Both the position numbers and the translations under genes were made by a program. Shown here in pieces: positions 34,006 through 42,758 of a stretch of 64,000 nt of DNA (its first letter is position 1; each line of letters starts with the position of its first letter). Origin of the DNA: Neofamilia massiliensis (GTDB lineage: Bacteria > Bacillota > Clostridia > Tissierellales > Peptoniphilaceae); contig NZ_CYUJ01000003.1 in the NCBI RefSeq assembly GCF_001299475.1, positions 624,409 to 688,408 of the forward strand. The letters are read 5' to 3'. The notes beneath the pieces were generated by a model that worked only from the letters and a program-made list of their open reading frames with translations, had not been told where the DNA came from and ran no database searches.

Positions 34006-34982
34006 TATAAAAGTCCTCCTTCTCCCATTTTTATAAAGTCTTCTCTCTTTAATTTTATTTTTGCAAAAATTCTTGGCAGAGCAAAGTCAAAGGAAGTTAT
34101 AGGTGCGTGCATAGTCGCTCCAGGAACTCCGATTAAAATCTTTCCATCTAAGTCGCCAATTGTCAGCATATTTCCTGGTTGAACTGGAAGACCTTGGATA
34201 ATCATCCTTGCCCCAGAATTTTTTATTGCTGTTGGTGTTAGGTCATCTGGGTCTACACTCATGCCTCCTGTAAAAATAATTAAGTCTGCATCTTTAGAGA
34301 GATAAAAGTCTAAGGCTTCTTTAATTTTTTGAAGATCATCTGGACATTTTCTTACATCAATAATATCTGCATCAAAGCTTGCAAGTTTATTTCTTAAAAC
34401 TCCTTCAAACCTATCTTCGATTCTGCCAGTGTAGACTTCGTCGCCAGTTATAATTATGCCCACCCTTAAGTGCTGGTAGGGATGTACTTGAAAAATTGGA
34501 AAATATTTTTCTGCAAGGTTTTTGGCTTTTTCAACTTGGTCCCTGCTAGTCCAAAGGGGAACAATTCTGGCCCCACAAAGCTTGTCGCCTTTTTTTACTG
34601 GAGAGAAATTTTTTAAAGTCGCCAAAGTGTAATCGCCAATTAAATTCATCTGGTAAAGGCCTTGGCTGTTTAATTCTAAGACTCCATCACAGTCAGCTAT
34701 AAGTGAGATCTTTCCCTCTGAAACTTCTGATGTAGAAATATTTTTTCCCTTTAGCAGGTCTTTAATTTCTAAAACTGCGTCTTCTTCGTGAACTTGGTCT
34801 TTATCTAGGCTTCCTACATAGACATGGTCCTTGCCTAGGTCCTTAAGGACTTCAACGTCTTCTTCTTTGATTATGTGATTTCTCTTAAAGACAACTCCCT
34901 TAAAACCTGATTCTAGAATTCCTGTTATGTCGTGAAGAAGTGGTTTTCCAATTGCTTCTTCTGTTTTTATTTTCTTTATCAT
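34005..34982 (-). CDS. MoeA/CinA-like molybdopterin-binding protein
   Basis: A 325-residue protein with a C-terminal MoCF-type domain: IIITGDEVYTGR, IIFTGGMSVDPDDLTPTAIK and LPVQPGNMLTIGD, with PGATMHAP. The N-terminal 150 residues are not the full MoeA domain set, so it is the shorter molybdopterin-binding type often found next to AOR or xanthine-dehydrogenase-type enzymes. A true MoeA is encoded at 36859-38094, so this may handle a different pterin form, metal or a sulfur step. It overlaps mog by one base and follows the MOSC gene by seven bases. Confidence 0.8.
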   Translation of the reverse strand: MIKKIKTEEAIGKPLLHDITGILESGFKGVVFKRNHIIKEEDVEVLKDLGKDHVYVGSLDKDQVHEEDAVLEIKDLLKGKNISTSEVSEGKISLIADCDGVLELNSQGLYQMNLIGDYTLATLKNFSPVKKGDKLCGARIVPLWTSRDQVEKAKNLAEKYFPIFQVHPYQHLRVGIIITGDEVYTGRIEDRFEGVLRNKLASFDADIIDVRKCPDDLQKIKEALDFYLSKDADLIIFTGGMSVDPDDLTPTAIKNSGARMIIQGLPVQPGNMLTIGDLDGKILIGVPGATMHAPITSFDFALPRIFAKIKLKREDFIKMGEGGLL

Positions 34983-34989
34983 TTCTTAC

Positions 34990-35418
34990 CTACTTTAAAA
35001 TTTCTATTGGGTCACCTGGATAAATTTTTCCTTCTTTAATTACTATGGCAAAAATTCCCTCTCTAGGCATAACACAGTCGCCAGTTATTTTTCTAATTTC
35101 ACATCCATGGTGACATTCTTTGCCAATTTGAGTAACTTCAACTTCTGTTTGGCCAATTTTTAATCTAGTTCCTATAGGAAGTTCATAAAGGCAAAGGCCT
35201 TCAGTCATAATATTTTCTGCAAAGTCTCCAGAGTCTAAGTCTGGCAATTCTTTTTTCATTTTTTCTAAAGATTCAATGCCTAGTAGAGAAATTTGCCTGT
35301 GCCAGTTGCCTGCGTGGGCGTCTCCAACAATGCCGTGGTCTTTTTTTATTTCAACAAAAGGAACCTTGTGTTTTCTTGTCCCCTTTTTTTCACTTATACA
35401 AACTGAAACTACTTTCAT
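34990..35418 (-). CDS. MOSC-domain protein
   Basis: A 142-residue MOSC domain, the fold that handles sulfur on the molybdenum cofactor in MOCO sulfurases and YiiM/mARC proteins. Marks: GIVGDAHAGNWHRQISLL, the conserved Cys in GKECHHGCEI (about residue 100), and MPREGIFA. Stand-alone MOSC proteins are common in Moco operons of anaerobes. It overlaps moaC by four bases (ATGA-type), with AGGGAGG upstream. Confidence 0.9.
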   Translation of the reverse strand: MKVVSVCISEKKGTRKHKVPFVEIKKDHGIVGDAHAGNWHRQISLLGIESLEKMKKELPDLDSGDFAENIMTEGLCLYELPIGTRLKIGQTEVEVTQIGKECHHGCEIRKITGDCVMPREGIFAIVIKEGKIYPGDPIEILK

Positions 35419-35900
35419 GCGTCCTCCCTTTTATAGTCTCCTGACTTGCCGCCAGTTTTTTCTAATAATTTTATATCTGTTATAACAATATCTCTTTGAA
35501 CAGCCTTGCACATGTCATAAATTGTTAGAGCTGCTGTTGCAACTGCAGTCAAGGCTTCCATTTCAACTCCAGTTTCGCCTAGGACCTTTGTCGTAGCAAT
35601 AATTTCAATTTCATATTTTTTATCATCTAGAACAAAGTCGATGTCTGCACCAGTTATAGATATTGGATGGCACATGGGAATTAGGTCTGGAGTTTTTTTT
35701 GCTCCCATTATTCCAGCTACCTGACTAACTGCTAAAACGTCTCCCTTTTTTATGCCCTGGTTAACAAGTAACCTATAAGTTTCTTCATTTAATAGTACCT
35801 TGGCTGAGGCCTTGGCGCTTCTTTGAGTCTTGTCTTTATTAGACACGTCAACCATTTTGGCCCTGCCACTTTCATTTAAGTGGGTTAGATTTTTTTCCAT
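35415..35900 (-). CDS. moaC: Cyclic pyranopterin monophosphate synthase MoaC
   Basis: A 161-residue enzyme for the second half of cyclic pyranopterin formation. Marks: MVDVSNKDKTQRSA near the start, LIPMCHPISITGADI, and the ETGVEMEALTAVATAALTIYDMCKA active-site block. Full length. Start has AGGAGG upstream. It is placed beside moaA, its partner reaction. The MPT synthase genes moaD and moaE are not in the window. Confidence 0.97.
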   Translation of the reverse strand: MEKNLTHLNESGRAKMVDVSNKDKTQRSAKASAKVLLNEETYRLLVNQGIKKGDVLAVSQVAGIMGAKKTPDLIPMCHPISITGADIDFVLDDKKYEIEIIATTKVLGETGVEMEALTAVATAALTIYDMCKAVQRDIVITDIKLLEKTGGKSGDYKREDA

Positions 35901-35902
35901 CC

Positions 35903-36844
35903 TTAACCTCCTATGGTGTTCATAAATCTTTTTGTGTCAGTTGTCCCGTCAACTAAGTGGTGGCTTTTGTCCTTGTCATATATTCCTTCCTTTAAGGCAG
36001 CTAGTAGGTCATCTCCATCTAGGCCCTTTAATGAAATTTCTCTATTTGAATGGAGACAAGGCTTAAGTTTGCCATCTGCTGTTAGTCTAATCCTATTACA
36101 GTCCTGGCAGAAGCAAGATGAAATTGGAGAAATTAGGCCGACAGTTCCCTTATGTCCTGGCATTTTATAAACTTTTGCCACTCCATCTGTCTTTACTTCT
36201 TCCAAGTCTGGAAGTTTTTCTAAAACTATATTATTAGAAACAAAGTTTTTTTGGTCCCAATTAATAGTCTGACCCATTTTCATAAGTTCAATAAAGCGAA
36301 CTTGAATATCATGGTCTTTAGTGTAGTCCACTAATTTTTCAATGTCATCTATATTAAAACCGCCAATGAGAACGGCATTTATCTTAACCTTAAATCCAAG
36401 ACTTATGGCCTCATCTATTGCTGCTAAAGTCTGCTTTAGATCGCCGCCTCTACTTATCTTTTTAAATTTTTCTGGATCTAGGGTGTCTAGGGAAAAGTTG
36501 ACTCTTCCTACTCCAGCGTCTTTTAAGGCCTTGGCATAGTCTTTGAAAAGAGCTCCATTTGTAGTCAGACAAATTTCTTCAATGCCTGGTATTTTAGAAA
36601 TCTTTTCGCACAAGGACACGATTCCCTTTCTAACTAGGGGCTCGCCTCCTGTCAGTCTAATTTTTTTTATGCCTAAGGTTGCTGCTGCTCTAACGATTTT
36701 TTCAACTTCTTCTAGAGAAATTATGTCGTCGTGGCTGCACTTTTCTATGCCATCTGCTGGCATGCAGTAGAGACATCGAAAGTTACACCTGTCTGTTAGG
36801 GAAATTCTCATATAGGAAATTTCTCTTTTGTATCTATCTTTCAT
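35903..36844 (-). CDS. moaA: GTP 3',8-cyclase MoaA
   Basis: A 313-residue radical SAM enzyme that rearranges GTP in the first Moco step. N-terminal cluster CNFRCLYC (about 18-25), SAM motif TGGEPL, C-terminal second cluster CFCQDCNRIRLT with Cys in LKPCLHS, and the C-terminal Gly-Gly tail (NTIGG) that is essential in this family. Two bases separate it from moaC. Start with GGTGAATTAATTA. Confidence 0.97.
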   Translation of the reverse strand: MKDRYKREISYMRISLTDRCNFRCLYCMPADGIEKCSHDDIISLEEVEKIVRAAATLGIKKIRLTGGEPLVRKGIVSLCEKISKIPGIEEICLTTNGALFKDYAKALKDAGVGRVNFSLDTLDPEKFKKISRGGDLKQTLAAIDEAISLGFKVKINAVLIGGFNIDDIEKLVDYTKDHDIQVRFIELMKMGQTINWDQKNFVSNNIVLEKLPDLEEVKTDGVAKVYKMPGHKGTVGLISPISSCFCQDCNRIRLTADGKLKPCLHSNREISLKGLDGDDLLAALKEGIYDKDKSHHLVDGTTDTKRFMNTIGG

Positions 36845-36858
36845 TAATTAATTCACCG

Positions 36859-38094
36859 CTAACTAAATAAATTTTCTAAGTCATATACTTTAATAAGCTT
36901 TCCTGCGTCTAAGTAGTTTACTCCTGGAGGAATTTCTCCAAAGACCTTAGAGCCAACAAAGGAAGATAAAATTCCATTGCCTTGGCTTGAGTCCTCTACA
37001 AAATAAACCTTGCCATCTTCATATTCTAAAGATCCTCTTAAAAGCCTAAGCCTTGGATTTTCCTTGTCAAAGGGCTTTTTTAAAAGGGCTTGAAAAGATG
37101 GGCTATAAATTTCTTTCCTGCCTAGGGTCTTTTTTAAAAATGGCAGGCAGACTCTAAAGAGGCCGAGGATTGCTGCACCTGGATTGCCAGACAAGTTAAT
37201 AACTGCCTTGTTATTAAGTTTTGAAACAACTAGAGACCCTCCTGGCTTCATGGCAGTTTTTGTAAAGAGAACCTTTCCGCCTAAATTTTTAACAGCCCTG
37301 GCTCCATAGTCGTAGTCGCCAACTGAGGCTCCACCTGTTGTTATTAAAAGGTCGCAAGTCTCATTGGCTATCTTTGTAAGTCTCATAATTTCTTCAAGGC
37401 CATCTTCTACTAAACCATAGTCTTCTACTACAAAGCCTAGATTTTCAAATATCGACAAGAAGGTCAAGTGGTTAGAGTCGTATATTTCTCCTGGCTCTAA
37501 GTCCTGACCTAACTCTTTTAATTCTGATCCTGTTAGGAAAAATCCTAATTTCGGTTTTTTATAAACTTTGATTTTTTCTATGCCCTGGCTAGCTAAAAGT
37601 CCAAGAGATGGACTGTCAAGATTACTTCCCCTTTCTAAAAGTAAACTATTTTTCTTAATATCCTCTCCCTGTTTAACTACATTAGAGTTTGCCTTTAGCT
37701 CCTCTTTTATAAAAACTTGATTTTCTGTAAAGTCAGTTTTTTCAAATTTTATTGTAGTGTTGGCTCCCTTAGGTAGAGGACCGCCAGTTAAAATTTTTGC
37801 TGCTTGAAAGATTCCAAGATCTTTCTTTGGAAAAGATCCTGCAGGAATTTCTTCTGTAATTTCAAATCTTATTGGATTTTCTTCGCTGGCGCCTTTAGTA
37901 TCTTCTCCCCTTAGGGCGTAGCCGTCAAAGGGCGACTTGTCAAAGGAAGGCACGTCAATTTTTGCATATAGGTCCTCAGCTAAAATCCTTTTAAAGGCCT
38001 GGCTTGTCTCTATTTCTTCATATTTATATTCTATATTAAAGTCTAAAAGTTTTTTGGCTCCTTGGTCAGGAGTAATTTGGTCCTTATAATTCAT
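36859..38094 (-). CDS. moeA: Molybdopterin molybdenumtransferase MoeA
   Basis: A 411-residue enzyme that inserts molybdate (or tungstate) into adenylated molybdopterin. Domain order is complete: FDKSPFDGYALRGED near residue 55, ILTGGPLPKGANTTIKFE, FLTGSELKE, LLITTGGASVGDYDY and KPGGSLVV with LSGNPGAA. RBS AAGGAGGGC. Lies between modC and moaA, with 14-17 base gaps, all in one operon. Confidence 0.96.
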   Translation of the reverse strand: MNYKDQITPDQGAKKLLDFNIEYKYEEIETSQAFKRILAEDLYAKIDVPSFDKSPFDGYALRGEDTKGASEENPIRFEITEEIPAGSFPKKDLGIFQAAKILTGGPLPKGANTTIKFEKTDFTENQVFIKEELKANSNVVKQGEDIKKNSLLLERGSNLDSPSLGLLASQGIEKIKVYKKPKLGFFLTGSELKELGQDLEPGEIYDSNHLTFLSIFENLGFVVEDYGLVEDGLEEIMRLTKIANETCDLLITTGGASVGDYDYGARAVKNLGGKVLFTKTAMKPGGSLVVSKLNNKAVINLSGNPGAAILGLFRVCLPFLKKTLGRKEIYSPSFQALLKKPFDKENPRLRLLRGSLEYEDGKVYFVEDSSQGNGILSSFVGSKVFGEIPPGVNYLDAGKLIKVYDLENLFS

Positions 38095-38111
38095 TTGCCC
38101 TCCTTAGGGTT

Positions 38112-39161
38112 TTAAGTATTTAATAGCATTATTTTTTCTGGTCTAATTTTAACATATAAATTTTCTTCGGTCTTTAAGGCTGCCCATTTTTCTTTGGCCA
38201 GGGAAATTCTAATTTTCCCAAACTTAGAAGAGTTTTTCGGACTGTGTACTATAACAACTGACTCAAAGACGTCATCTATTTCCATATATTTTTCTATTTT
38301 AAAAGAGTTTTCTTCTTGGCTTGTAATGATTTCTAAGCTGTGAGACCTTATGCCTAAAATATCTTGGTCTTTTAAATCTTTCACTTTTAAGTCTATTCCC
38401 CAGTCGCTGGCATAAACTAAGTCGTCTCCAATTTTTTCTATGTGAGAATAATTTTTGCAACCAGATATTAAGGCAGCTGCTAGGGTCTTTGGCCTGGCAA
38501 ATAAGTCTAGGGTAGACATTTTTTCTTCTGACTTGCCGTCTTTTATTACAGATATGCTGTCGCAAAGTCTGTAAACCTCGTCTCGAGAGTGGGAAACTAA
38601 AATTGCAGGTAGCTTGTGCTTTGTAATTATTTCCTTTAGTGAAATTTCTATTTGCCATCTTAAAAAGTCATCTAAGGCTGAAAGAGGTTCGTCTAAAAGT
38701 AAAATCTCTGGTTTGTTTACAATAATTCTCGCAAGGGCTGCCCTTTGTCTTTGTCCGCCAGAAAGTTCGTAAATGTAATGATCCTTGTGGTTTACTAGGT
38801 CAAATTCTTTTAAGATATTTTCTGCCAATAAATCTTTCTCTTCTTTAGATATTTTTTCCCTAATGCCAACTAAGACATTTTCTTTCAAGGTCATATTGGG
38901 AAAGAGGGCGTAGTCTTGGAAGAGGTAGCCAACTTTTCTATCTTGGGGCCTTAAGTTAATGTTTTTTTCGCTGTCAAATAAGACCCTGCCATTTAAAACA
39001 ATGCGACCAGAATCTGGTTTGACTAGGCCTGCTATACATTTTAGGGTCAGTGACTTGCCTGAACCTGAGGCTCCAAGGAGGCCGAGAATTTCATTTGCTG
39101 ATTTAAAATCTACATCTAAGCTAAAGCCTGGAAATTCTTTTTTTATTTTAACTTCTATCAT
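38112..39161 (-). CDS. modC: Molybdate ABC transporter ATP-binding protein ModC
   Basis: A 349-residue ATPase. Walker A GASGSGKS (about 33-40), Q loop in YLFQDYALFP, signature LSGGQRQRAALARI, Walker B ILLLDEPLSALD, and His switch VSHSRDE. The C-terminal 120 residues look like the MOP/TOBE regulatory part but are divergent. Overlaps modB by one base (TAATG). Third gene of modABC. Confidence 0.95.
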   Translation of the reverse strand: MIEVKIKKEFPGFSLDVDFKSANEILGLLGASGSGKSLTLKCIAGLVKPDSGRIVLNGRVLFDSEKNINLRPQDRKVGYLFQDYALFPNMTLKENVLVGIREKISKEEKDLLAENILKEFDLVNHKDHYIYELSGGQRQRAALARIIVNKPEILLLDEPLSALDDFLRWQIEISLKEIITKHKLPAILVSHSRDEVYRLCDSISVIKDGKSEEKMSTLDLFARPKTLAAALISGCKNYSHIEKIGDDLVYASDWGIDLKVKDLKDQDILGIRSHSLEIITSQEENSFKIEKYMEIDDVFESVVIVHSPKNSSKFGKIRISLAKEKWAALKTEENLYVKIRPEKIMLLNT

Positions 39162-39850
39162 TATAGGTCCTCAAGACTTTCTTTTTTTAGCTTAGTCTGG
39201 TTTTTGTTTTCTAAAATATTTATAGTTAGTAAAACTAAAAGGGAAATAAAGACATTTATTAAAACCCAAAGGTAGGCCTCAACGTCATTGCCTGTTCGCC
39301 ACAATTGATAAACTGTTGTTGAAATTGTAGCTGTCTTCTTTGGAGTATAACCTGCAACCATTGAAGTCGCCCCGTATTCTCCAAGGGCCCTAGCAAAGGC
39401 CAAAACTAAACCTGCTAGGATCCCCGACTTGGAATTTGGTAAATACAGTTTCCAAAAAATCCAAGTGTTGGACTTGCCTAGGGTTTGGGCTGCGTATTTT
39501 AAATTTTCGTCAAAGGCTTCAAAGGCCCCTCTGGCAGTTCTATACATAAGGGGAAAGGTAACTAAAACTGTTGCAAAAATTGCCGAATACCATTTCATTA
39601 CAAGACTTATGCCAAAGGCCTTGTCTACAAGGGCTCCTAAAGATGAATTTGGTCCTAAAGTTTTTAAAATAAAAAATCCAATTACTGTCGGTGGCAAAAC
39701 TAAAGGCAGGGTCAAAAAAACATCAAGGACCCCCTTAAGGGTCCTAGGAAGTTTCTTTATTTCGTAGGCAAAGAAAATGCCTAGGAAAAATGTTATTATA
39801 GATGAAATTATAGCTATTCTCAGTGAATTGTAGAGGGGAAAAAGGTCCAT
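39161..39850 (-). CDS. modB: Molybdate ABC transporter permease ModB
   Basis: A 229-residue membrane protein with five or six hydrophobic segments. The cytoplasmic EAA loop is AAQTLGKSNTWIFWKLYLPNS, and LARALGEYGATSMVAGY is typical of molybdate/tungstate permeases. RBS AGGAGAAC. Follows modA by 23 bases. Confidence 0.95.
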   Translation of the reverse strand: MDLFPLYNSLRIAIISSIITFFLGIFFAYEIKKLPRTLKGVLDVFLTLPLVLPPTVIGFFILKTLGPNSSLGALVDKAFGISLVMKWYSAIFATVLVTFPLMYRTARGAFEAFDENLKYAAQTLGKSNTWIFWKLYLPNSKSGILAGLVLAFARALGEYGATSMVAGYTPKKTATISTTVYQLWRTGNDVEAYLWVLINVFISLLVLLTINILENKNQTKLKKESLEDL

Positions 39851-39873
39851 AAGTTCTCCTATAAGTAAATTTT

Positions 39874-40725
39874 TTATTTTGCTGGACTAAAGCCAACTGC
39901 TTCAAATATTTCCATGGCTTCTGGTCCTTGGAAGTAGGCTAAAAGTTTTCTTGCTTCTTCTAGGTTTTCGCTTTCTTTTAAAAGGGCTGCAGGATAGATG
40001 ACTGGAGTGTCTAAGTGGCTGCCGTCTTCTTCATAAACTACATCAAGGCCTGCAGAGTAGGCGTCAGTTTTGTAAATAATACCACAGTCAACTACTCCTT
40101 CAACGATCCAAGTAGTAACTTCTTTTACATTTGATCCAAAAGTGATCTTTTCTTGGATGGCATCCCAAGAGCCAAGCTTTCTTAAAATTTCTTCTGAGTA
40201 TTGGCCTACTGGAACGTCAGAATTTCCTAGGGCAAGAGTATCCACTCTGTCAGAATTTAAATCTTCAAAAGTTTTAATGTCCTTGGTAGATCCCTTTGGC
40301 ACAACTAGACAGACCTTGTTTTCTAAAAGGTCGATTCTAGATTCTGAGTCAACTACTTTGTCTGTCGATTCAGGATTTTTTTCTGGGTCTAAGGCGTTCA
40401 TTTGCTTTTGGGAAGCTGAAATAAAAATGTCAGCATAGGCGCCTTCTTCAATTTGAGTCTTTAAAGTTCCAGATGAGTCAAAGGTATAAATTATTTCCAA
40501 GTCTGGATTTTCTTCTTCATAGGCAGCCTTAATTTCTTCTAAGGATTCTGTTAAAGATGCTGCTGCAAAAACATAAAGTTCTTTTTTGCCTCCACTTGTT
40601 TGTTCATTTGTAGTTTCAGCATTTTTCATTGCTGCTTTCTCACTTGTTTGTTTGTCCTCATTCTTACATGCAACCAGTCCAAAGATTAAAGTAAAAGCTA
40701 AGACCGCCAAGAAAAATTTTTTCAT
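39874..40725 (-). CDS. modA: Molybdate/tungstate-binding lipoprotein ModA
   Basis: A 283-residue substrate-binding lipoprotein. ATG at 40725 has GGAG 11 bases upstream and begins a signal peptide ending in the lipobox GLVACK. The frame is open 59 codons further to 40902, but that part is the structured leader and not protein. Mature marks: ELYVFAAASLTESLEEI, FDSSGTLKTQIE, ADIFISASQKQMNAL and DCGIIYKTDAYSAG, all in the ModA pattern. Selectivity for Mo over W cannot be read here. Regulation is through the leader at 40742-40905. Confidence 0.93.
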   Translation of the reverse strand: MKKFFLAVLAFTLIFGLVACKNEDKQTSEKAAMKNAETTNEQTSGGKKELYVFAAASLTESLEEIKAAYEEENPDLEIIYTFDSSGTLKTQIEEGAYADIFISASQKQMNALDPEKNPESTDKVVDSESRIDLLENKVCLVVPKGSTKDIKTFEDLNSDRVDTLALGNSDVPVGQYSEEILRKLGSWDAIQEKITFGSNVKEVTTWIVEGVVDCGIIYKTDAYSAGLDVVYEEDGSHLDTPVIYPAALLKESENLEEARKLLAYFQGPEAMEIFEAVGFSPAK

Positions 40726-40741
40726 ATTTTTTTCTCCAAAT

Positions 40742-40771
40742 AAAAAAAGTTGTTTTGGACAACAAAACAAC
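40742..40771 (-). terminator. Attenuator terminator in the modA leader
   Basis: On the minus strand GTTGTTTT pairs with AAAACAAC (plus-strand 40749-40756 and 40764-40771), followed by seven T, 17 bases before the modA start. It lies behind the structured leader, as expected for a transcription-terminating riboswitch. Confidence 0.85.
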
Positions 40772-40788
40772 AAGTAAATCTTATTTAT

Positions 40789-40905
40789 GTCGTCCTTTTC
40801 AAATACGGAAGGCCAGTCGATTTCTCTTCTGACCCTGAAAACTCCAAAGAGTTTTGGCAAAAACTTCATAGTTGCCCTTAGAAAATTTTTGCTCGGATTC
40901 ATATT
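40789..40905 (-). promoter_or_regulatory. Candidate molybdenum/tungsten cofactor riboswitch (moaA-motif-like)
   Basis: About 115 bases of leader RNA between promoter and terminator. It begins with TCCGAGC, continues with a GGGCAAC/GTTTTTGCC helix, a perfect AAAACTC/GAGTTTT hairpin, and ends with ATCGACTGGCCTTCCG and GGACGACA. The placement upstream of modABC-moe-moa, the CCGAGC and GGCCUUCCG-type segments and the arm-and-hairpin plan recall the Moco RNA motif (Rfam RF01055), but the consensus could not be checked here. A Tuco variant is possible. That it is a metal or cofactor-sensing leader is much firmer than the exact class. Confidence 0.6.
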
Positions 40906-40914
40906 TACTCTTAA

Positions 40915-40943
40915 ATATTAGCATAAATAAGTCTATATAGCAA
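40915..40943 (-). promoter_or_regulatory. Promoter of the modA leader
   Basis: On the minus strand TTGCTA (40938-40943), 17-base spacer, TAATAT (40915-40920), just ahead of the structured leader. Confidence 0.65.
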
Positions 40944-40950
40944 TTGCAAT

Positions 40951-41706
40951 TTAAAGGTCCCAGCCCTCATTTAATCTGTTCATCCACTGGTAGACGTCAA
41001 TTCCATAAACATCTTTTAAGTTTTCCCTAGTCATTACGTCTTCAATGTCTCCATAAGAAAATACTTTTCCTTCTTTTAATAATAGAGCCTTGGTCCCAAA
41101 CATTCTCGCCAGCCTCAAATCGTGGACAACAGAAATTACTGCCCTGCCTGATTCCTGCCTCCATTTATCAACTAAAGAAAAAATCGTCTCTTGGTAGGAC
41201 AGGTCTAGGTGGTTGGTTGGCTCATCTAAAATCATTAGCCTTGGGTCTTGGACTAAAAGTTGGGCTAGAAAAACTCTTTGGAGCTCTCCACCTGATAGGC
41301 TAAGAACTGACCGATCTTTTAAAGAAGAAATACCAGTTAGGTCTAAGGCTTTTTCAATTTTGTCGTCCTCATCGTCAGTCTTTTTTGAAAAAAATCCCCT
41401 GTCCCTAGAATAAGATCCTAGGCTGACAACATCTTTAACTGCAAAGGCATAAGAGATGTAGTGGTTTTGCATAAGGACTCCTAGGTTTTTTGCCCTAGTT
41501 TTTGCTGGCAGGTCTTTTAGGTCTGTGCCTTTAAAATAAATTTGGCCGCTATAAGATAAACTTTGGGCAATGGCATTGGTTATTGTAGTTTTTCCTGCGC
41601 CATTTGGGCCAATAATCATTAGCCAGTCTCCTTCTTCTACAGTAAAAGAAACTTGGTCCAATATTTTTTTTGTAAAAATAACACTAAGGTCTTTGACTTC
41701 TAACAT
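40951..41706 (-). CDS. btuD: Cobalamin ABC transporter ATP-binding protein BtuD
   Basis: A 251-residue ATPase of the FecE/BtuD type. Walker A GPNGAGKT (about 34-41), Q loop VLMQNHY, signature LSGGELQRVFLAQLL, Walker B LMILDEPTNHLD. Last gene of btuF-btuC-btuD and overlaps btuC by one base. Iron-siderophore ATPases look alike; the B12 assignment rests on the cobalamin riboswitch in front of the operon. Confidence 0.88.
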   Translation of the reverse strand: MLEVKDLSVIFTKKILDQVSFTVEEGDWLMIIGPNGAGKTTITNAIAQSLSYSGQIYFKGTDLKDLPAKTRAKNLGVLMQNHYISYAFAVKDVVSLGSYSRDRGFFSKKTDDEDDKIEKALDLTGISSLKDRSVLSLSGGELQRVFLAQLLVQDPRLMILDEPTNHLDLSYQETIFSLVDKWRQESGRAVISVVHDLRLARMFGTKALLLKEGKVFSYGDIEDVMTRENLKDVYGIDVYQWMNRLNEGWDL

Positions 41707-42722
41707 TAGCTTACCTTCCTCATAGAAAAATATATATTTACAAAGAGAATTGATCCAACAAAAGATGTAATTACTCCAATAGGCAGTTCAATTGGAGCTA
41801 AAACAACTCTGGCTAAAAGGTCTGCGTACATTAAAAAAATTCCTCCAGCCAAAGTAGTTGCAAGTAGTAGTTTTTTGTGACTAGGGCCAACTAACTTTCT
41901 CATTATGTGGGGAATAATTAAGCCTACAAAACCAATTGAGCCAGCAAAGGCAACTGCCACTCCAATTATTGCAGAGACGCTTATCATAATTGAAAGTTTT
42001 ACTTTTTTTACATCAACTCCAATGTGGGCTGCGTTTTTTTCACTAATGGCAAAGGCATCAAGCTCTCTAGATTTAGAATAAATTCTAAGGCCAAAAATTA
42101 TAAGGACTATAAAAATAACCAAAGCTCCCTTATAGGTTGACCCAGCAAGGGACCCCATTGACCAAGATGTTATTGCCTCTAGCTTGTGAGATGAAAATAC
42201 AATAATAAAAGACTGGATGGAGCTTATAAACATTGAATAAATTACTCCCAAAAGGATTATTGTATTTGTTGATAGGCCGTAGTCTAACTTATAGGACAGA
42301 GTTAAAATAATTAAAATTGATAAAAAGGAAAATATCATTGCCATAACTACTGGGCCGCCAAAGGGAATAAAGGGGATGCTTATGTCTAAGGCAATTGCTA
42401 AAACTGCTCCTAGGCCTGCCCCTGCAGAAACTCCTAGGGTTCCTCCTTCAGCAAGAGGATTTCGCAGTAGTCCTTGCATGGCAGCTCCAGCTAAGGCCAA
42501 ACAAGATCCAACTAGGCAGGCATTTAAAACTCTTGGAAACCTAACTGCCAAAATTATAGACCCATTGGCTGACTTTATTGGAGCCTTTAAAACTTGGCCC
42601 TTTAAAATGCTATAAATTTCTCTTAGAGGAATAGAGACACTACCTATACTTAGGCAGACAAAAATACTTAGGACAAGGCCTAGGACTAAGATAATAAAAT
42701 ATTTTTTTCTTCCTCTGTTCAT
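41706..42722 (-). CDS. btuC: Cobalamin ABC transporter permease BtuC
   Basis: A 338-residue FecCD-family permease with about ten membrane segments. Marks: the LVGSCLALAGAAMQGLLRNPLAEGGTLG stretch (in two adjoining blocks), GVSAGAGLGAV, and VAFAGSIGFVGLIIPHIMR, the coupling helix region. RBS AGGGGAG. Placed between the ATPase and binding protein genes. Confidence 0.9.
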   Translation of the reverse strand: MNRGRKKYFIILVLGLVLSIFVCLSIGSVSIPLREIYSILKGQVLKAPIKSANGSIILAVRFPRVLNACLVGSCLALAGAAMQGLLRNPLAEGGTLGVSAGAGLGAVLAIALDISIPFIPFGGPVVMAMIFSFLSILIILTLSYKLDYGLSTNTIILLGVIYSMFISSIQSFIIVFSSHKLEAITSWSMGSLAGSTYKGALVIFIVLIIFGLRIYSKSRELDAFAISEKNAAHIGVDVKKVKLSIMISVSAIIGVAVAFAGSIGFVGLIIPHIMRKLVGPSHKKLLLATTLAGGIFLMYADLLARVVLAPIELPIGVITSFVGSILFVNIYFSMRKVS

Positions 42723-42758
42723 TTTTTTCTCCCCTTTTTATTATATGTAAAATTTTAA

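Noticed and set aside
40726-40902. A 59-codon N-terminal extension of ModA
   Set aside because: It would translate the structured leader and terminator. The ATG at 40725 has a good ribosome site and starts a proper lipoprotein signal.
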